Assembly: GCA_047967505.1 (NCBI GenBank)
Contig: CM106539.1
Source of the DNA: Dipteris shenzhenensis
Lineage: Eukaryota > Polypodiophyta > Polypodiopsida > Gleicheniales
Strand: one strand, 5' to 3'
DNA length: 64,000 nt
Position 1 is the first letter of the stretch. Each line of letters starts with the position of its first letter. The notes below the pieces were generated by a model, which worked only from the letters and a program-made list of their open reading frames with translations, had not been told where the DNA came from and made no database searches. The position numbers were made by a program, and so were the translations under genes. Below, one piece after another: positions 53,430 to 64,000 of this stretch.

Positions 53430-56174
53430 TGTTATACAATGTATGTAGGTGCCAAGGATGAATAGGTCATCCTTAGAAGAACTTGGTGCTAGTGGGCAAT
53501 CAATTGTTGCCAAATCGATTGGTGAGACCATTTGGCAACACTAACAAATGATGGTCACACCTCGATCATATTAATAGGCTCTAGAATCTCAGTCTCATTG
53601 GGCGATTCATAAGTCCAACCGACCCCAATCAGACAAGTCAACCATAGGTCCACTAAATATAGACAATGATTCCCGACACACCTCGGTGGGTATCCGTCGG
53701 GCGGTGCATGTACCCTTCAGTGGAAATACCATCACAACACTAAGAGGATGGGTAAAGGGACTAGCAATGGCTATAACCTCTACATTGATGACCCCTACCC
53801 CTACCTCTTCCTCCAAAGAGAAGGAACCCTATTGGATTCCAAAAAGAGTGCCTCCATCCCATTCTTTTTAGTCACAGAAGAATCAATCTCCACACATAGC
53901 TTTGTTTCCACCTTTGTTGCCCACACAGATTCGATTGCAAGCTACCAACCCATGGACATCTCAAGCAAGAAGACATGCATCAAAAGAAGAAAAAAAACAA
54001 GCCATACTAGATGGATTTCTAAGTGACTATTTCAAGCTCAAGGCTATTGTGAAGGTAACGAGTACATCTAGGTGCCTAAGACCTGCCACCTTGTAGCTCC
54101 ATCCACTCTTGGAACACCCATTAATACTAGGTTCGTAGATCCATCCAACCATAAGGTAGCAGTAGTACCACAAGAATCGACCCCTCACACAAGGGTAGAA
54201 TCACAAGAATCTATTGCTATCACATCACTAAAATGTTACACCAAGGCAAGACTGCAGGTGCGAATCTATTCTACCCATGAGTTCTTATGTTGCAAGGAAG
54301 ACCACCACCCACTACTGTAGGTATACCACAAGAACCTTCTCCTAAAAAGGAGCAACAACACAAGAACCCATTGTAACAAAAATAAAATATGAATCTAAGC
54401 TCCTAGTGTACCCCGATTGGTGCCCAATAGCAATTCACCGAGTACAACGTCCACTTCTACTTCCACATCAACAATTAACATGGTAGATACACCAGAACTT
54501 GCTCCTAAAGAGGGATTAGAAACACAAGGACCAACCTTTGCTCCTACAAGGGGGGTACAAGCTACAAGCACCAACATCTTCACAAGTACTATGGAGTTTT
54601 GAGCAATCCCCTAAGTCTATCAAAACCTTCAAGCCATGCTACTACTGATAGATGCTGGTGCCCAAACCATGCAACTCAACAAGGACAAGTTGAGGACACC
54701 ATTAGTTCATAAATCCAAATTGCAGTTCTCTGCTCTCTTCATCAACACACTCAACAAATATGTGGCTTGGAGAGATGCGAGGTACACTAAGTCCTTGCAA
54801 GGTTGATTCCACTCATATTCGTTGGGTTTATGTGACATTAGGAGGTCCACCATCTTGATGAAATAGGAGTCACTATCATGGAGGGTCAAGCCCTATGTGA
54901 TAATTGCACCAATTGTACTATCAAGAGTCCATGCTCATGAAGTATTTTAGGTGATCAGGTTTCTCACCCCCATCACCTAGCTCCCAACACGGTCGTTTGC
55001 ATTGTCAGGGGATTCCCATATATTCAACCCCTAACTCTCTCACACTTCTAACAAATATCAAGAATTGTCCAAAATTTTAGGAAGAAATATAGAATGGCCA
55101 ACCAAAAAAAAGCAATGCATTAAGTGTAACCCAATGCACCCAATGATATATTAATGTAATGCTCTTTGAGCTATCAATGTGGTGGATACTGGTATAATAA
55201 TGTAGTGGGCATCCGGTTGCTAACACGGCATGCACTAGGTTAGTAAGGTAGCACATAATGGGATACAAGGTAATGAAATGCATGGTGGCTTGGCAATGTA
55301 GCATATGCCAGGATGGCTAAAGTAGTGTGTAATGGGTTAGTTTTCTATTAAAATAGAACCTCGGCAAAAATCCACTGCTTTAGAACTCTTACGAAAAAAA
55401 TTCAAGAGTTTCCAAGATAGAAAATCTTCCTTCCAAGCCATATCACCTATCTTCTAGCTCCCCAAGCTCATGATTTCATATGATTCCCCCCTATGAAAGA
55501 TCCAACAACTCTTTCAATGACCATTTTGTCATTTATCACTCCTTAGGCCCCATGGAGTCCAATCACACTCAAGTTCACACCCCTAGTCTATCCATCCCAT
55601 CCACCACCCCTTCCACCATTGCTGTGAATCCCACATCCCCTCTCTCTACCTATAATCCACTCTTCCCATATCTCTGCCTCTCCCTAGTCATGTTACCCAA
55701 GAAGAGTTAGTTGAGGAGACCCACAGGCTTAGCTGCACCCCAAAGAGTATTGTCAAGTGTCCATTTATGGCCCAACCAAAAGATAGAAAATCAATCCTAG
55801 TGTCCCTCTCTATACAAAATACTCCGTTACCAAGACCATTACCTAGAGGATCGGCTTGACAATGACATCAACCCTTGAAGAACAAGAGCAATAGCATAGA
55901 CTATAGGAGGAGGCAAGGGTAGCCTTGATTTGGGAGCAACATAAAGTGGAGCATGCCCAACAAAGGACAATAAGGACAACTCGACAGAGTTTGACAATGT
56001 CTCTTATGGCACCACAGGTGGTCACTCCCTCCCTCATGGCCACACAGGCTTAGGTACACCAACAACAGCAACAATAAGAGGTAGACTAGTCTGAGTTACA
56101 GGCCAACCAATCTATGACGATATCCTCAACTTTCATGACCCAACTGGGCAAGGTATGTAGTCTCAGCAATAGGT
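53430..56174. other. degenerate spacer, possibly gypsy gag remnants
   Basis: No domain recognised. Thr/Ser/Pro-rich short frames near 54400-54600 and 55480-55710, and a Gln-rich stretch near 55900-56100 (HKVEHAQQRTIRTTR, then repeated CAA/CAG), resemble gag linkers but cannot be assigned. Confidence 0.35.
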
Positions 56175-56179
56175 CTCTC

Positions 56180-56349
56180 TATGGGGGTTAAAGGTAACTG
56201 TGCCTTTACCCCGGTTATGTACAATACTCAAACACATATATAAATGAATGAAAAAGAAGATTAGGGTGCTCTGCACCCACCAAAACTTGTGTGGCTCTCT
56301 GTTTCTCTCTCTCCCTCTTTTGTTCTTACCTCCGTTGAGAGCACTCTCA
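56180..56349 (+). repeat. 5' LTR of element G
   Basis: 170 bp, ends GAGAGCACTCTCA; TATA-like ACATATATAAATG conserved with F. Terminal TG mutated to TA at 56181. Confidence 0.92.
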
Positions 56350-56351
56350 AT

Positions 56352-56363
56352 TGGTATCAGAGC
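56352..56363 (+). other. primer binding site of element G
   Basis: TGGTATCAGAGC two bases after the LTR. Confidence 0.95.
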
Positions 56364-57805
56364 TCGGGTGATCTAGCTAAGCGTGCATGAATGCCTAGAA
56401 GCTTAGCAACTCTGTGGGATGAAGGAGAAGCTCTGTGGGAAGCTTTGTGGGTGATTTTACTTGCATCTGAGTGCACAGAGACCTTGAAGGAACCTTTGGA
56501 AAGTCACTTTGGTTTTGCGAAGTGGTTTTGAGAGCCTGTTAAGTGTTTTCAAAGAAAAAGTCATTTTTTAAGCTTTTCCCTATTCTGTTCGATGATAGAG
56601 ACTCCGTATTAACTTGTAGAGGCAACTATTGCTTACTTTTGGTGTCCACTTCACTTCAAGAGCTTGGAAACACCTTCATTCTTGAATTTGGGATCATTTC
56701 ATTGGAGTTCTAACACACTGTGTCAGTTTCTACGTTTTTCTGCCTAGGTGTTGGAACTCAAGTTTGGAGCAACCATTTGCAGATCTATCAGTTTTGGTGG
56801 ACTTACAAGGTCCTAAAACTTCTATGTTGCTCATCATTCACACTCCGATGGAGTTTACAAATAGTTCTATTTCCAAAAAAGTTTTTTAATCCGTGTGTTG
56901 GACCCAGTGATTGAGACCATGGTTTCCAAAACTGTCTGTCCCATTGCATTTCGGATGCCTAAAAACCCTTACCTATCAGTTCTTGCACAATTCAGTGGAG
57001 TATTTTCAGAGTTATGAAGCTCTGTGTATTGGATTTTGTCTCTCTCTGTTATGCATTTTGCATTCTAAGGTTTAGATTTATGCCACATGGTAGTGGATAA
57101 GTGTTGACTCCCATTTCTCACTCATCAGTTGCGATTTTGGAGTTCCAGCAGAAGAGAGATATTTGCAGATTGTCTTGCTAAGTCCGATTATGCAATGGCG
57201 CCCATATTTTAAGGCATATTAGGTTCTATTTTCAGTAGTGGTCATTGTCGTGGGACCATGATTTCTTGAGCATACCTTATGTAGATCACTTTGGTTGTAG
57301 TTTGAATTATGTGCGCTCATTCTTGGTGTGCATTGGGTTGCAATGGATGATTTATAGGCCATTTGGATGCATTGCAATCCTTATTGGATGCACTAATAGG
57401 CCCAGATTGCCTTGTGGGATGCTATTTTTTATAGACGCTTTGCACATGGATGCTATTTTATGCTGAGGGACAGCTTTGACACATTGCAAGTGATGCACTA
57501 ATAGTGTTATGCTCTCTTGGAAATATTGGTAATGCACATGCCCATGGACGGTGTTTATGCTTGAGCCATTTGGCACTTATTGGCATTTTGGATTACCATT
57601 GCAGTTGGCATTTTCTTTTGGGCCATATTTGCTCATATGGATGCATAGTACGTGCACATGAGTCAATTGTATCTTTTGATGCTTTGAGCTTTGAGTTTTG
57701 GTGATATTTCACTTTATTGTGGTATACACATTTGGGTGCACCTGGTATTTGGTGCGATTTCTCTTTTGTAGGCACTAGCATTTGGGATTTTGCTTCATTT
57801 ACATC
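56364..57805 (+). other. leader of element G
   Basis: 1.44 kb, aligns along its length with the leader of F in opposite orientation. No long open frame. Confidence 0.6.
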
Positions 57806-58610
57806 ATGGCATCCTCTTCCATGTCTGAAAAGGAGTTTTTCACCATTAAAAAGTTTCATGGGACAAACTTTTCTTTGTGGAAAGAACAGATAAGGGATGT
57901 GCTTATTCAAAAGAAGTAGATTGAAGCTAAGCTTGCAGATATGTTTAAGGATGATTGGAATGAGTTGAATGCATTAGCAAAGTCTACTATTAGACTTCAT
58001 CTTGCAGAGTCAGTTTATTTCATAGTAGTAAATGAACAGACTATGGAAGATTTGTGGAAGAAACTGTGTGCCACTTATGAGAAGGAAATTGCCTCTAATA
58101 AAGTTTATCTCATGAAGAGGTTGTTTGAGCTGCAGATGAAGGAAGGGGTCTCCATTGCTTCTCACTTGAATGAATTCAATATTATTTTCAGCCAACAGCT
58201 TCAGGATCAGAAGATGAATTTTGATGCGGAGACTAAGGCAGTATTTCTCTTATGTTCATTGCCATCCTCATGGGATACCTTTTGTACAGCTGTCAATAAC
58301 TCTGCACCTGGTGGAGTACTGAAGTTTGATGATGTTGTGGGTAGCTTGTTGGCTGAGGAGATTAGACGAAAGTCTATGGATGGCAACAAGTAGGATGCAG
58401 CCTTAAATGTGCAAAGGGGCAGATCACAGTTCAGGGGGAAGTCCCAAGAAAGAGGGAAGTCTCGTAGCAAATCCAGGGCACAGAACATTGAGTGTTACAA
58501 CTATGGCAAGAAGGGCCTTATGAAAAAGGATTGCTACAAGCTGAAAAGAGAGCAAAAGGATAAGAAAAAGAATGAAAATTGGGGTGCAAATCAGAAGGAA
58601 GAGAATTGAA
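57806..58610 (+). pseudogene. gag of element G (broken)
   Basis: ATG at 57806. TAG at 57917-57919 and 58391-58393 replace CAG of F. A six-codon segment present in F after the first TAG is missing. Core: DDWNELNALAKSTIRLHLAE; MEDLWKKLCATYEKEIASNK. The basic linker (FRGKSQERGKSRSKSRAQ) keeps the seven bases that F has lost. The zinc knuckle reads CYNYGKKGLMKKDC: the second Cys is Tyr and the His is Leu, so zinc binding is gone. Confidence 0.9.
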
Positions 58611-61600
58611 GGGAGGAAAAAGAAAAAGTGAAGATCGAGGAGATCAATGCAGTCACACATGATAATGACAATGACATTCTCTTCATGTCTAAATTGTCTA
58701 CAGAGTTGCTTACCACTTCAAATGATGCATATTCCTAGGATTGGATTTTGGATTTTGGTGCTTCATTCCATGTTACTCCCCATAGGGAATGGTTCTCTAC
58801 TCATAACAGTGGAAAGATAGGTTGTATGCATCTTGGAAATGACTATGCATGTGACATAGTGGGAGCAGGTGACATAAAGTTTTCTTTTGCAAATGAGTCT
58901 ACATTTGTTTTGAAACATGTGAGACATGTGCCTAAGTTGACCAAGAGTCTTATTTCATGGGTCAGCTAGATGATGTTGGTTTTTACACCACTTTTGGCTT
59001 TCAAAATTGGAAAATTGAAAAGGGCTCTATGCTTTTGGCCAGGGGTACCAAGTGTGGGACTTTGTATCCCTTACATGTATCAGGGGTGTTTGATCATGTT
59101 GTTGCAATAACCGAGCAGCCAAGTACTTCTTTGTGGCATTGCAGGCTGGGGCACATGAGCTAGAATGGAATGAAACTCTTATGCCGTTTGGGTTATGTAC
59201 TGCATTTGAGTTTCTTTGATTTTGAATTTTGTGAGCAGTGTCTCTATGGGAAGCAGACTAAATCAGCCCATAAAAGAAGGGGAAAGAAAGAGTTTGAAAA
59301 GCTTGATTTGGTGCATTCAGACGTATGTGGTCCCATGCCTACACAATCATTAGTAGGTGGGGCTGAATACTATGCGATTCATTGATGATGCAACTAGGAA
59401 AGTGTGGGCTTATGCCATAGCTCGGAAGAGTGATGTGTTCCAGGTATTTCAAAAATGGCTGGCCTTGGTTGAGAATCAGTCAGGTAGAACACTTAAATGC
59501 CTATGGACTGACAATGTTGGAGAGTATCTCTCTCATGACTTTTAGCACTTCTATGATACACATGGGATTAAGAGGGAGCTCACATCCCCTCGTACTCCAG
59601 AGCAAAATCCAGTTGTAGAAAAGATGAACCGTACCATTCGAGAAAGGTTGCAATGCATGCTTTCCAATGCAAGTCTTTTTGGTGGTTTTTGGGCTAAGGC
59701 AATGAAGATTACAGTGCACGTGATCAATAGATCACATAGTAAGAGTTTGGATGGTGGTATTCTTAAAGAAGCATGGAGTGGCAAGAAGCCCTCTTACTCT
59801 CATTTATGTATATTTGGGTGTGAGGCATATGCATATGTGCCAAAAGAGCTTTGAAAGAAGCTAGATCCTAAGTCTAGGAAATGCATCTTTCTAGGTTATG
59901 GTGAAAGTGGAGAGATGGGCTATCATCTCTGGGATCTAGAAGCAAAGAAGATCATACATAGCCATGATGTAGTCTTCAATGAGAAGAAGATGCATAAGGC
60001 ACCCATGAGGGATGTAAAAATGATGGGAATCACTTTCTAGGATGTGAATCCACTTGCATATGTTGATAAATAGCAAGCTATCCATGCACCAAATGTACAA
60101 GAAATGGTACCACTAAGTACTCCCAGAGGTATACAATCAAGGGTAGATGATGGATCATCTATTGGTGGAAGTGATGAGCCAAATGTGGCTAATATACAGG
60201 TGGGATAGCAAGCTGAAATGCCCTTGAGAAGATCATCTAGAGTGTCTAGACTTCCTGATAGGTTTATTCCAGGGGTAGACTATGTGATGCTTACTGATTG
60301 CAAGGAGCCTTCTTGCTACAGAGAGGCTATGATGCATGAGGATCAACGCAAGTGGGAGTATGCTATGCAATCAAAGATGAGTTCACTTATGAAGAATAAG
60401 ACTTGGGACTTGGTTTCTTTGCCACATGGAAAGAAAGCATTGCCATGTAAATGGGTCTACAAGATGAAGGTCACAGGTGATGATGTGCCTAGGTACAAGG
60501 CTTGTTTGGTCGCTAAAGGGTTCAAGCAAGAGAAGGGTGTGGACTTTAATGAGATATTCTCTCCAATTGTAAAGATGACCACACTTAGATGCATGCTTGG
60601 ACTAGTGGTAGCAGAGGATATGGAGCTTATGTAGATGGATGCCAAGATAGCTTTCTTGCATGGGGATCTGTATGAGGAAATTTACATGATGTAGCCGGAA
60701 GGCTTTGAAGAAAAGGGCAAAGAGCATTCAGTTTGCAAGCTGAAGAAGAGTCTCTATGGTCTTAAGCAAGCGCCTAAAGAATGGTATAAGAAGTTTGATG
60801 CTTTCATTCGGTCCTAGGGTTTTAGAAGGAGTGAAATTGATCACTGCCTCTACACTAAAAGGGTTAAGGATAATAGCCTAATACTCCTGGCACTATATGT
60901 GGATGATATGATATTCGCTAGCAAGAATACTTATGAGCTAGATGCATTAAAGGCCAAGTTGCATGAGGCTTTTGATATGAAGGATTTGGGACTTGCAGGT
61001 CATATTCTTGGTATGCGCATCATGCATGATCGGAGTAGGAAACTCCTTTGGCTTTCACAGAAGGAGTATGTTACAAAAGTATTGCAGTGTTTCAATATGG
61101 AGGGGGGGAAGGCAGTGAGTACTCCATTGCCTCCATACATAAAACTGAGTCATACAGATAGTCCCAAATTAGATGAGGAGAGGGCCATGATGGCCAAGGT
61201 TCCTTATGCATTAGCAGTTGGGAGTCTTATATATGCTATGATAGCTACTAGACCAGACATTGCATTTGCAGTGGGGATTGTTAGCGGTATATGGCTAATC
61301 CAAGAAAGAGGCATTGGGAGGAAGTTAAGTGCACCATGAGGTACATGAAGGGGACCAAGGAGATGTGCATCTACTTTGGTAGAGGAGACATGCGTGTACT
61401 TAAGTACACAGATTCAGACTATGCAGGGCATGTGGATAGTAGGAGATCCACTTCTGGTTATGTGTTCACCTTTGCAGGTGGTGCAGTGTCATGGATGTCT
61501 CGTGCACAGAAGTGCATTGCTTTGCCTAACACAGAGGCTGAGTATGTTGCAGCCACAGAGGCTTGCAAGGAGACTATATGGCTTGATTGGCTAGTGGGAG

Positions 61601-61857
61601 ATTTGGGGATTCATACAGGTGTACCGACATTGCATAATGATTCCATGAGTGCTATTCAGCTAGCACGGAATCCCGTCTTTCATGCAAAGACCAAACACAT
61701 TGAGGTCAGATACCATTTCATCAGGGAGGTACTTGAGGACAAGCGCATAGAGCTTGTCAAGGTTCATATAGATGATAACCCTGTAGATATGCTGATGAAG
61801 AGTCTACCTAGTCAGCGGTTTGAGTATTGTTGTGTATTGATGGGCATAGGATAGTAT
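58611..61857 (+). pseudogene. pol of element G (broken)
   Basis: Protease DFGASFHVTPHREW (DSG has become DFG, so the active-site loop is altered). Integrase: [30 protein letters not shown]; the Glu remains. RT KWVYKMKVTGDDVPRYKACL and LYVDDMIFASKN; RNase H STSGYVFTFAGGAVSWMS, LPNTEAEYVAATEACKETIW. Stops at 58736, 59161, 59543, 60038, 60071, 60206, 60632, 60692 and 60815 are all TAG where F has CAG, and TGA at 59852 replaces CGA. Frameshifts lie near 58960, 59380 and 61290. Confidence 0.92.
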
Positions 61858-61896
61858 GCTCACTAGTTGTTCTCCCTTAAAGGCACATTGTCCTTT

Positions 61897-61907
61897 AAGT
61901 GGGAGGT
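61897..61907 (+). other. polypurine tract of element G
   Basis: AAGTGGGAGGT before the 3' LTR, as in F. Confidence 0.88.
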
Positions 61908-62077
61908 TGTGGGGGTTAAAGCTCATTGTGCCTTTACCCTTGTTATGTACAATACTCAAACACATATATAAATGAATGAAAAAGAAGATTAAGGTGTTCT
62001 GCACCCACCAAAACTTGTGTGGCTCTCTATTTCTCTCTCTCCCTCTTTCGTTCTTGCTTCCGTTGAGAGCACTCTCA
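61908..62077 (+). repeat. 3' LTR of element G
   Basis: 170 bp, TGTGGGGGTTAAAG... to ...GAGAGCACTCTCA. Confidence 0.93.
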
Positions 62078-62082
62078 CTCTG

Positions 62083-63090
62083 CCCTCTCAAGGCAACTTG
62101 CCTCTTTGCTCTCCTCTCTTAAGGGCAAGGCCCCAATCATTTGATCCACAATGCCCTCCTCCACCAACTAGATAGACATGCAAGAATCACTCATCCATTG
62201 TGCCAACCATGCATATGGGTCCCTGTGAGAGTACAGAGAACCAAAGGAGTAGGTCCCAGCACATGTCAAAGTGATGGAAGATGGATTCATGGATTTTCTT
62301 GTACAGGGCATCCATATAGCCCACAACCTCTTCAAGAGGCAACAAGAAATTAATTCTAAATCATCTACAATGTGAGTCCAAGATCTAAAGAGAATCCATC
62401 CATTCGTGAAGGAGCTTCAAATGGAAAAGGGATGCATAGTCAGGCCATTGGGTAAGTAATGGAGGAAATGGCCAAGAAAGAAAGGGAACTGGAAATGGCT
62501 TTATAAGCAAGGAATGAGGCCCTCAAAAATGAAGTATTGATAGAAACACACTTTTCATCTAGAGGATGGAGGCCTAGCAAGCTCTAGAGCAATAGATTAA
62601 AAGGAAGTAGAGAAAATGCAAGTGGCAATGCACTGGCAGATTGAGGCTCTACACAACACCAACCTTGAGTAGCTAAAAAGTTACAAGCAATTTTACCATC
62701 AATTGGAACTAGCATACACACAACCCAATTAGGAGATTGAGCTAGGCAACCAAAAGGACGTAGAATATGAGGAAATCCTTGATACATCCCCCCCTGACCT
62801 CAGCAGTCATGATCTCAAACCCTGCATGGTGGAAGACACCTTCCACTTCCACTTCCATATTTGTTGGCTCTTGCCCACAGCTTTTGCCACCGCAAAAGCA
62901 TGGTATTTTCAATATGCAAGGTTCCGAGGCTTTTTGTCACCTGCAGATATATCGGTGTTGTCATTTGTAGTATAAGTGTAGCTTAGGACCTCAGGTCATA
63001 TTCCAGTGAGAGATGTAGGCTTAAGTGTGGTAAGCAAACACAGTGCATGCATGTGTGAAAGGAATGTGCATCATCATGGTTGGGGTAATG
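62083..63090. other. spacer with no recognised gene
   Basis: Short frames only. A Glu/Lys-rich coiled-coil-like bit near 62455-62520 (MEEMAKKERELEMAL) could be a gag remnant continuing the sequence left of element G. Confidence 0.4.
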
Positions 63091-63094
63091 AAGG

Positions 63095-63265
63095 CTTTTT
63101 CCTTCAGTAGGGGTTGAAGGTTTAGGAGGAGTTTAATGTTTAGAGGGAGGTTCAAGGTTTAGAAGGAGGCTCCAAGGTTCAAAAAGAGGTTCCAGAGTTT
63201 AGAAGAGGTTCCAGGGTTCAGAGGGGGTTTAAGGTTAGAAGGAGGATCTAAGGTTCAAGATAAGA
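63095..63265. repeat. degenerate repeats of about 22 bp
   Basis: AGGTTCAAGGTTTAGAAGGAGG and variants occur about seven times. Confidence 0.7.
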
Positions 63266-63329
63266 GTACATGGTGGAGGACTCGTCTCCCTCGTAAATCA
63301 TGGAGGCCAAGGGTTGAGGGGCTAAGGGT

Positions 63330-63525
63330 TTAGAGGGAGCATAGGAGAGGGAGAGGAAGAAGGTGTAAGAGCAAAAGGGAGGAGGGGAGGGAGGATAAGG
63401 GAGGAGGAGGAGGGAGGAGAAGGGAAGAGGAGAAGGAAAGAGGAGGGAGGAGGAGGAGGGGGCAGGAGAGGGAGAGGAATGGTTGCAAGGTTGGAGGGGA
63501 GGAGACGAGAAGTTGCAAGGTTAGG
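63330..63525. repeat. purine-rich tract (GGA/GAGG)
   Basis: Nearly pure AGG/GAGG sequence; open frames on the minus strand are composition artefacts. Confidence 0.85.
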
Positions 63526-63659
63526 ACATGATTTTGGACATGGAGTGCAAGAAAGCATGGACACTTGCCAATGGAGACAACTGCTTGGAATACCAAATTA
63601 GAACTCAACACAATGCCCCAAAGAGTGTGGGCTTCATTCCATTATGTCGTATTTATACA

Positions 63660-63960
63660 AGTTGGAGAGCTTCTCTCTCTGCATGTAGGAATTGTAAGAC
63701 ATTCTCTCTCTACATGTAGAACTTGCATATAGAAGTTGCATGTAGGAGTTGTAAGTTGCATGTCGCATGTAGGAGTTGCATGTAGAACTCGTATGTTGCA
63801 TGTAAGAGTTGCATGTAGAACTCATATGTAGAACATGCATGTAGGAATCACATGTAGGACTTGCATGTAGGAGTTGCATGTAGAACATGCATGTAGGAAT
63901 CACATGTAGGACTTGCATGTAGGAGTTGCAAGTAGAGCTTGCATGTTGAGGATTCCTAAG
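63660..63960. repeat. minisatellite of CATGTAGGA units
   Basis: About twenty copies of a 10-17 bp unit around GCATGTAGGAGTT / CATGTAGAACTT / CATGTAGGAATCA, with a higher-order repeat of about 55 bp near 63825-63930. Confidence 0.85.
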
Positions 63961-64000
63961 AAGGATTATTCCTATCCTTATGTAAGTACAAGCAGAGCTT

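Larger units (their letters stand above)
56180..62077 (+). mobile_element. Ty1/copia element G, full length, heavily decayed
   Basis: 5898 bp, same family as F but on the plus strand. The 170-bp LTRs differ at about 12 positions (7%). The first dinucleotide of the 5' LTR is TA instead of TG. The target duplication is CTCTC (56175-56179) versus CTCTG (62078-62082), one base off. gag-pol is in one ancestral frame with at least a dozen stops. It is the oldest of the full-length elements. Confidence 0.94.

Noticed and set aside
63322-63611. Ser/Pro/Leu-rich open frames on the minus strand
   Set aside because: Produced by the GGA-rich tract, as above.
63634-63918. Open frame of 94 codons with repeated YMQLLHAS-like units
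   Set aside because: Minisatellite read through in one frame; no independent coding evidence.

Overview
The window looks like nuclear DNA of a land plant with a large, repeat-loaded genome. Reasons: several Ty1/copia LTR retrotransposons primed by initiator-Met tRNA, a Ty3/gypsy remnant, an L1-type LINE, plant telo-box motifs, a GTAAGT splice donor, and AT-rich spacers full of decaying coding fragments. The organism cannot be named from this. The relic genes (ParB-like plus DNA methyltransferase; an FCP1-like phosphatase with a DxN motif) lean towards a non-flowering plant, but that is weak inference. No intact host gene was found, and no rRNA, tRNA, CRISPR array or prokaryotic operon was recognised.

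Layout. 1-1.7 kb: 3' end of copia element A. 1.7-4.0 kb: minus-strand LINE relic. 4.2-7.4 kb: decayed gene 1 with a ParB-like segment, whose intron holds a 339-bp deleted LTR element. 8.0-9.3 kb: FCP1/NIF-type phosphatase relic. 9.3-15.5 kb: a SET-like relic split by copia element B (9703-15177). 16.6-23.7 kb: copia element C, minus strand, with a 2.2-kb leader. 25.4-28.1 kb: copia element D, truncated and apparently circularly permuted. 28.4-29.5 kb: minus-strand transposase-like relic. 30.2-31.0 kb: a 32-bp-period palindromic array, then a GA tract. 31.4-40.3 kb: gene 2, a ParB-like plus amino-methyltransferase relic, split by copia element E (31502-36985). 41.5-42.4 kb: old copia integrase scrap and a 102-bp triplication. 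43.7-49.6 kb: copia element F, minus. 50.4-53.4 kb: Ty3/gypsy remnant. 56.2-62.1 kb: copia element G, plus, sister of F. 63.1-64 kb: purine tracts and short minisatellites.

The retroelements fall into three copia lineages: A/B/D/E (related LTR starts and a shared leader), C, and F/G. LTR divergence by eye orders the insertions: F (identical LTRs) is youngest, then C (two substitutions and one 14-bp indel), E (about 4 in 297), B (about 14 in 352) and G (about 12 in 170). Target-site duplications are exact for B, C, F and the small element, and one base off for E and G.

The clearest biological signals are these. (1) Nonsense mutations in the copia copies are overwhelmingly CAG to TAG when sister copies are compared, which looks like deamination at CHG-methylated cytosines. 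(2) F has identical LTRs but several ORF breaks, so it was probably mobilised in trans. (3) Gene 2 reads in frame across the E insertion and carries a ParB-like fold plus DNA amino-methyltransferase motifs, unusual for a plant.
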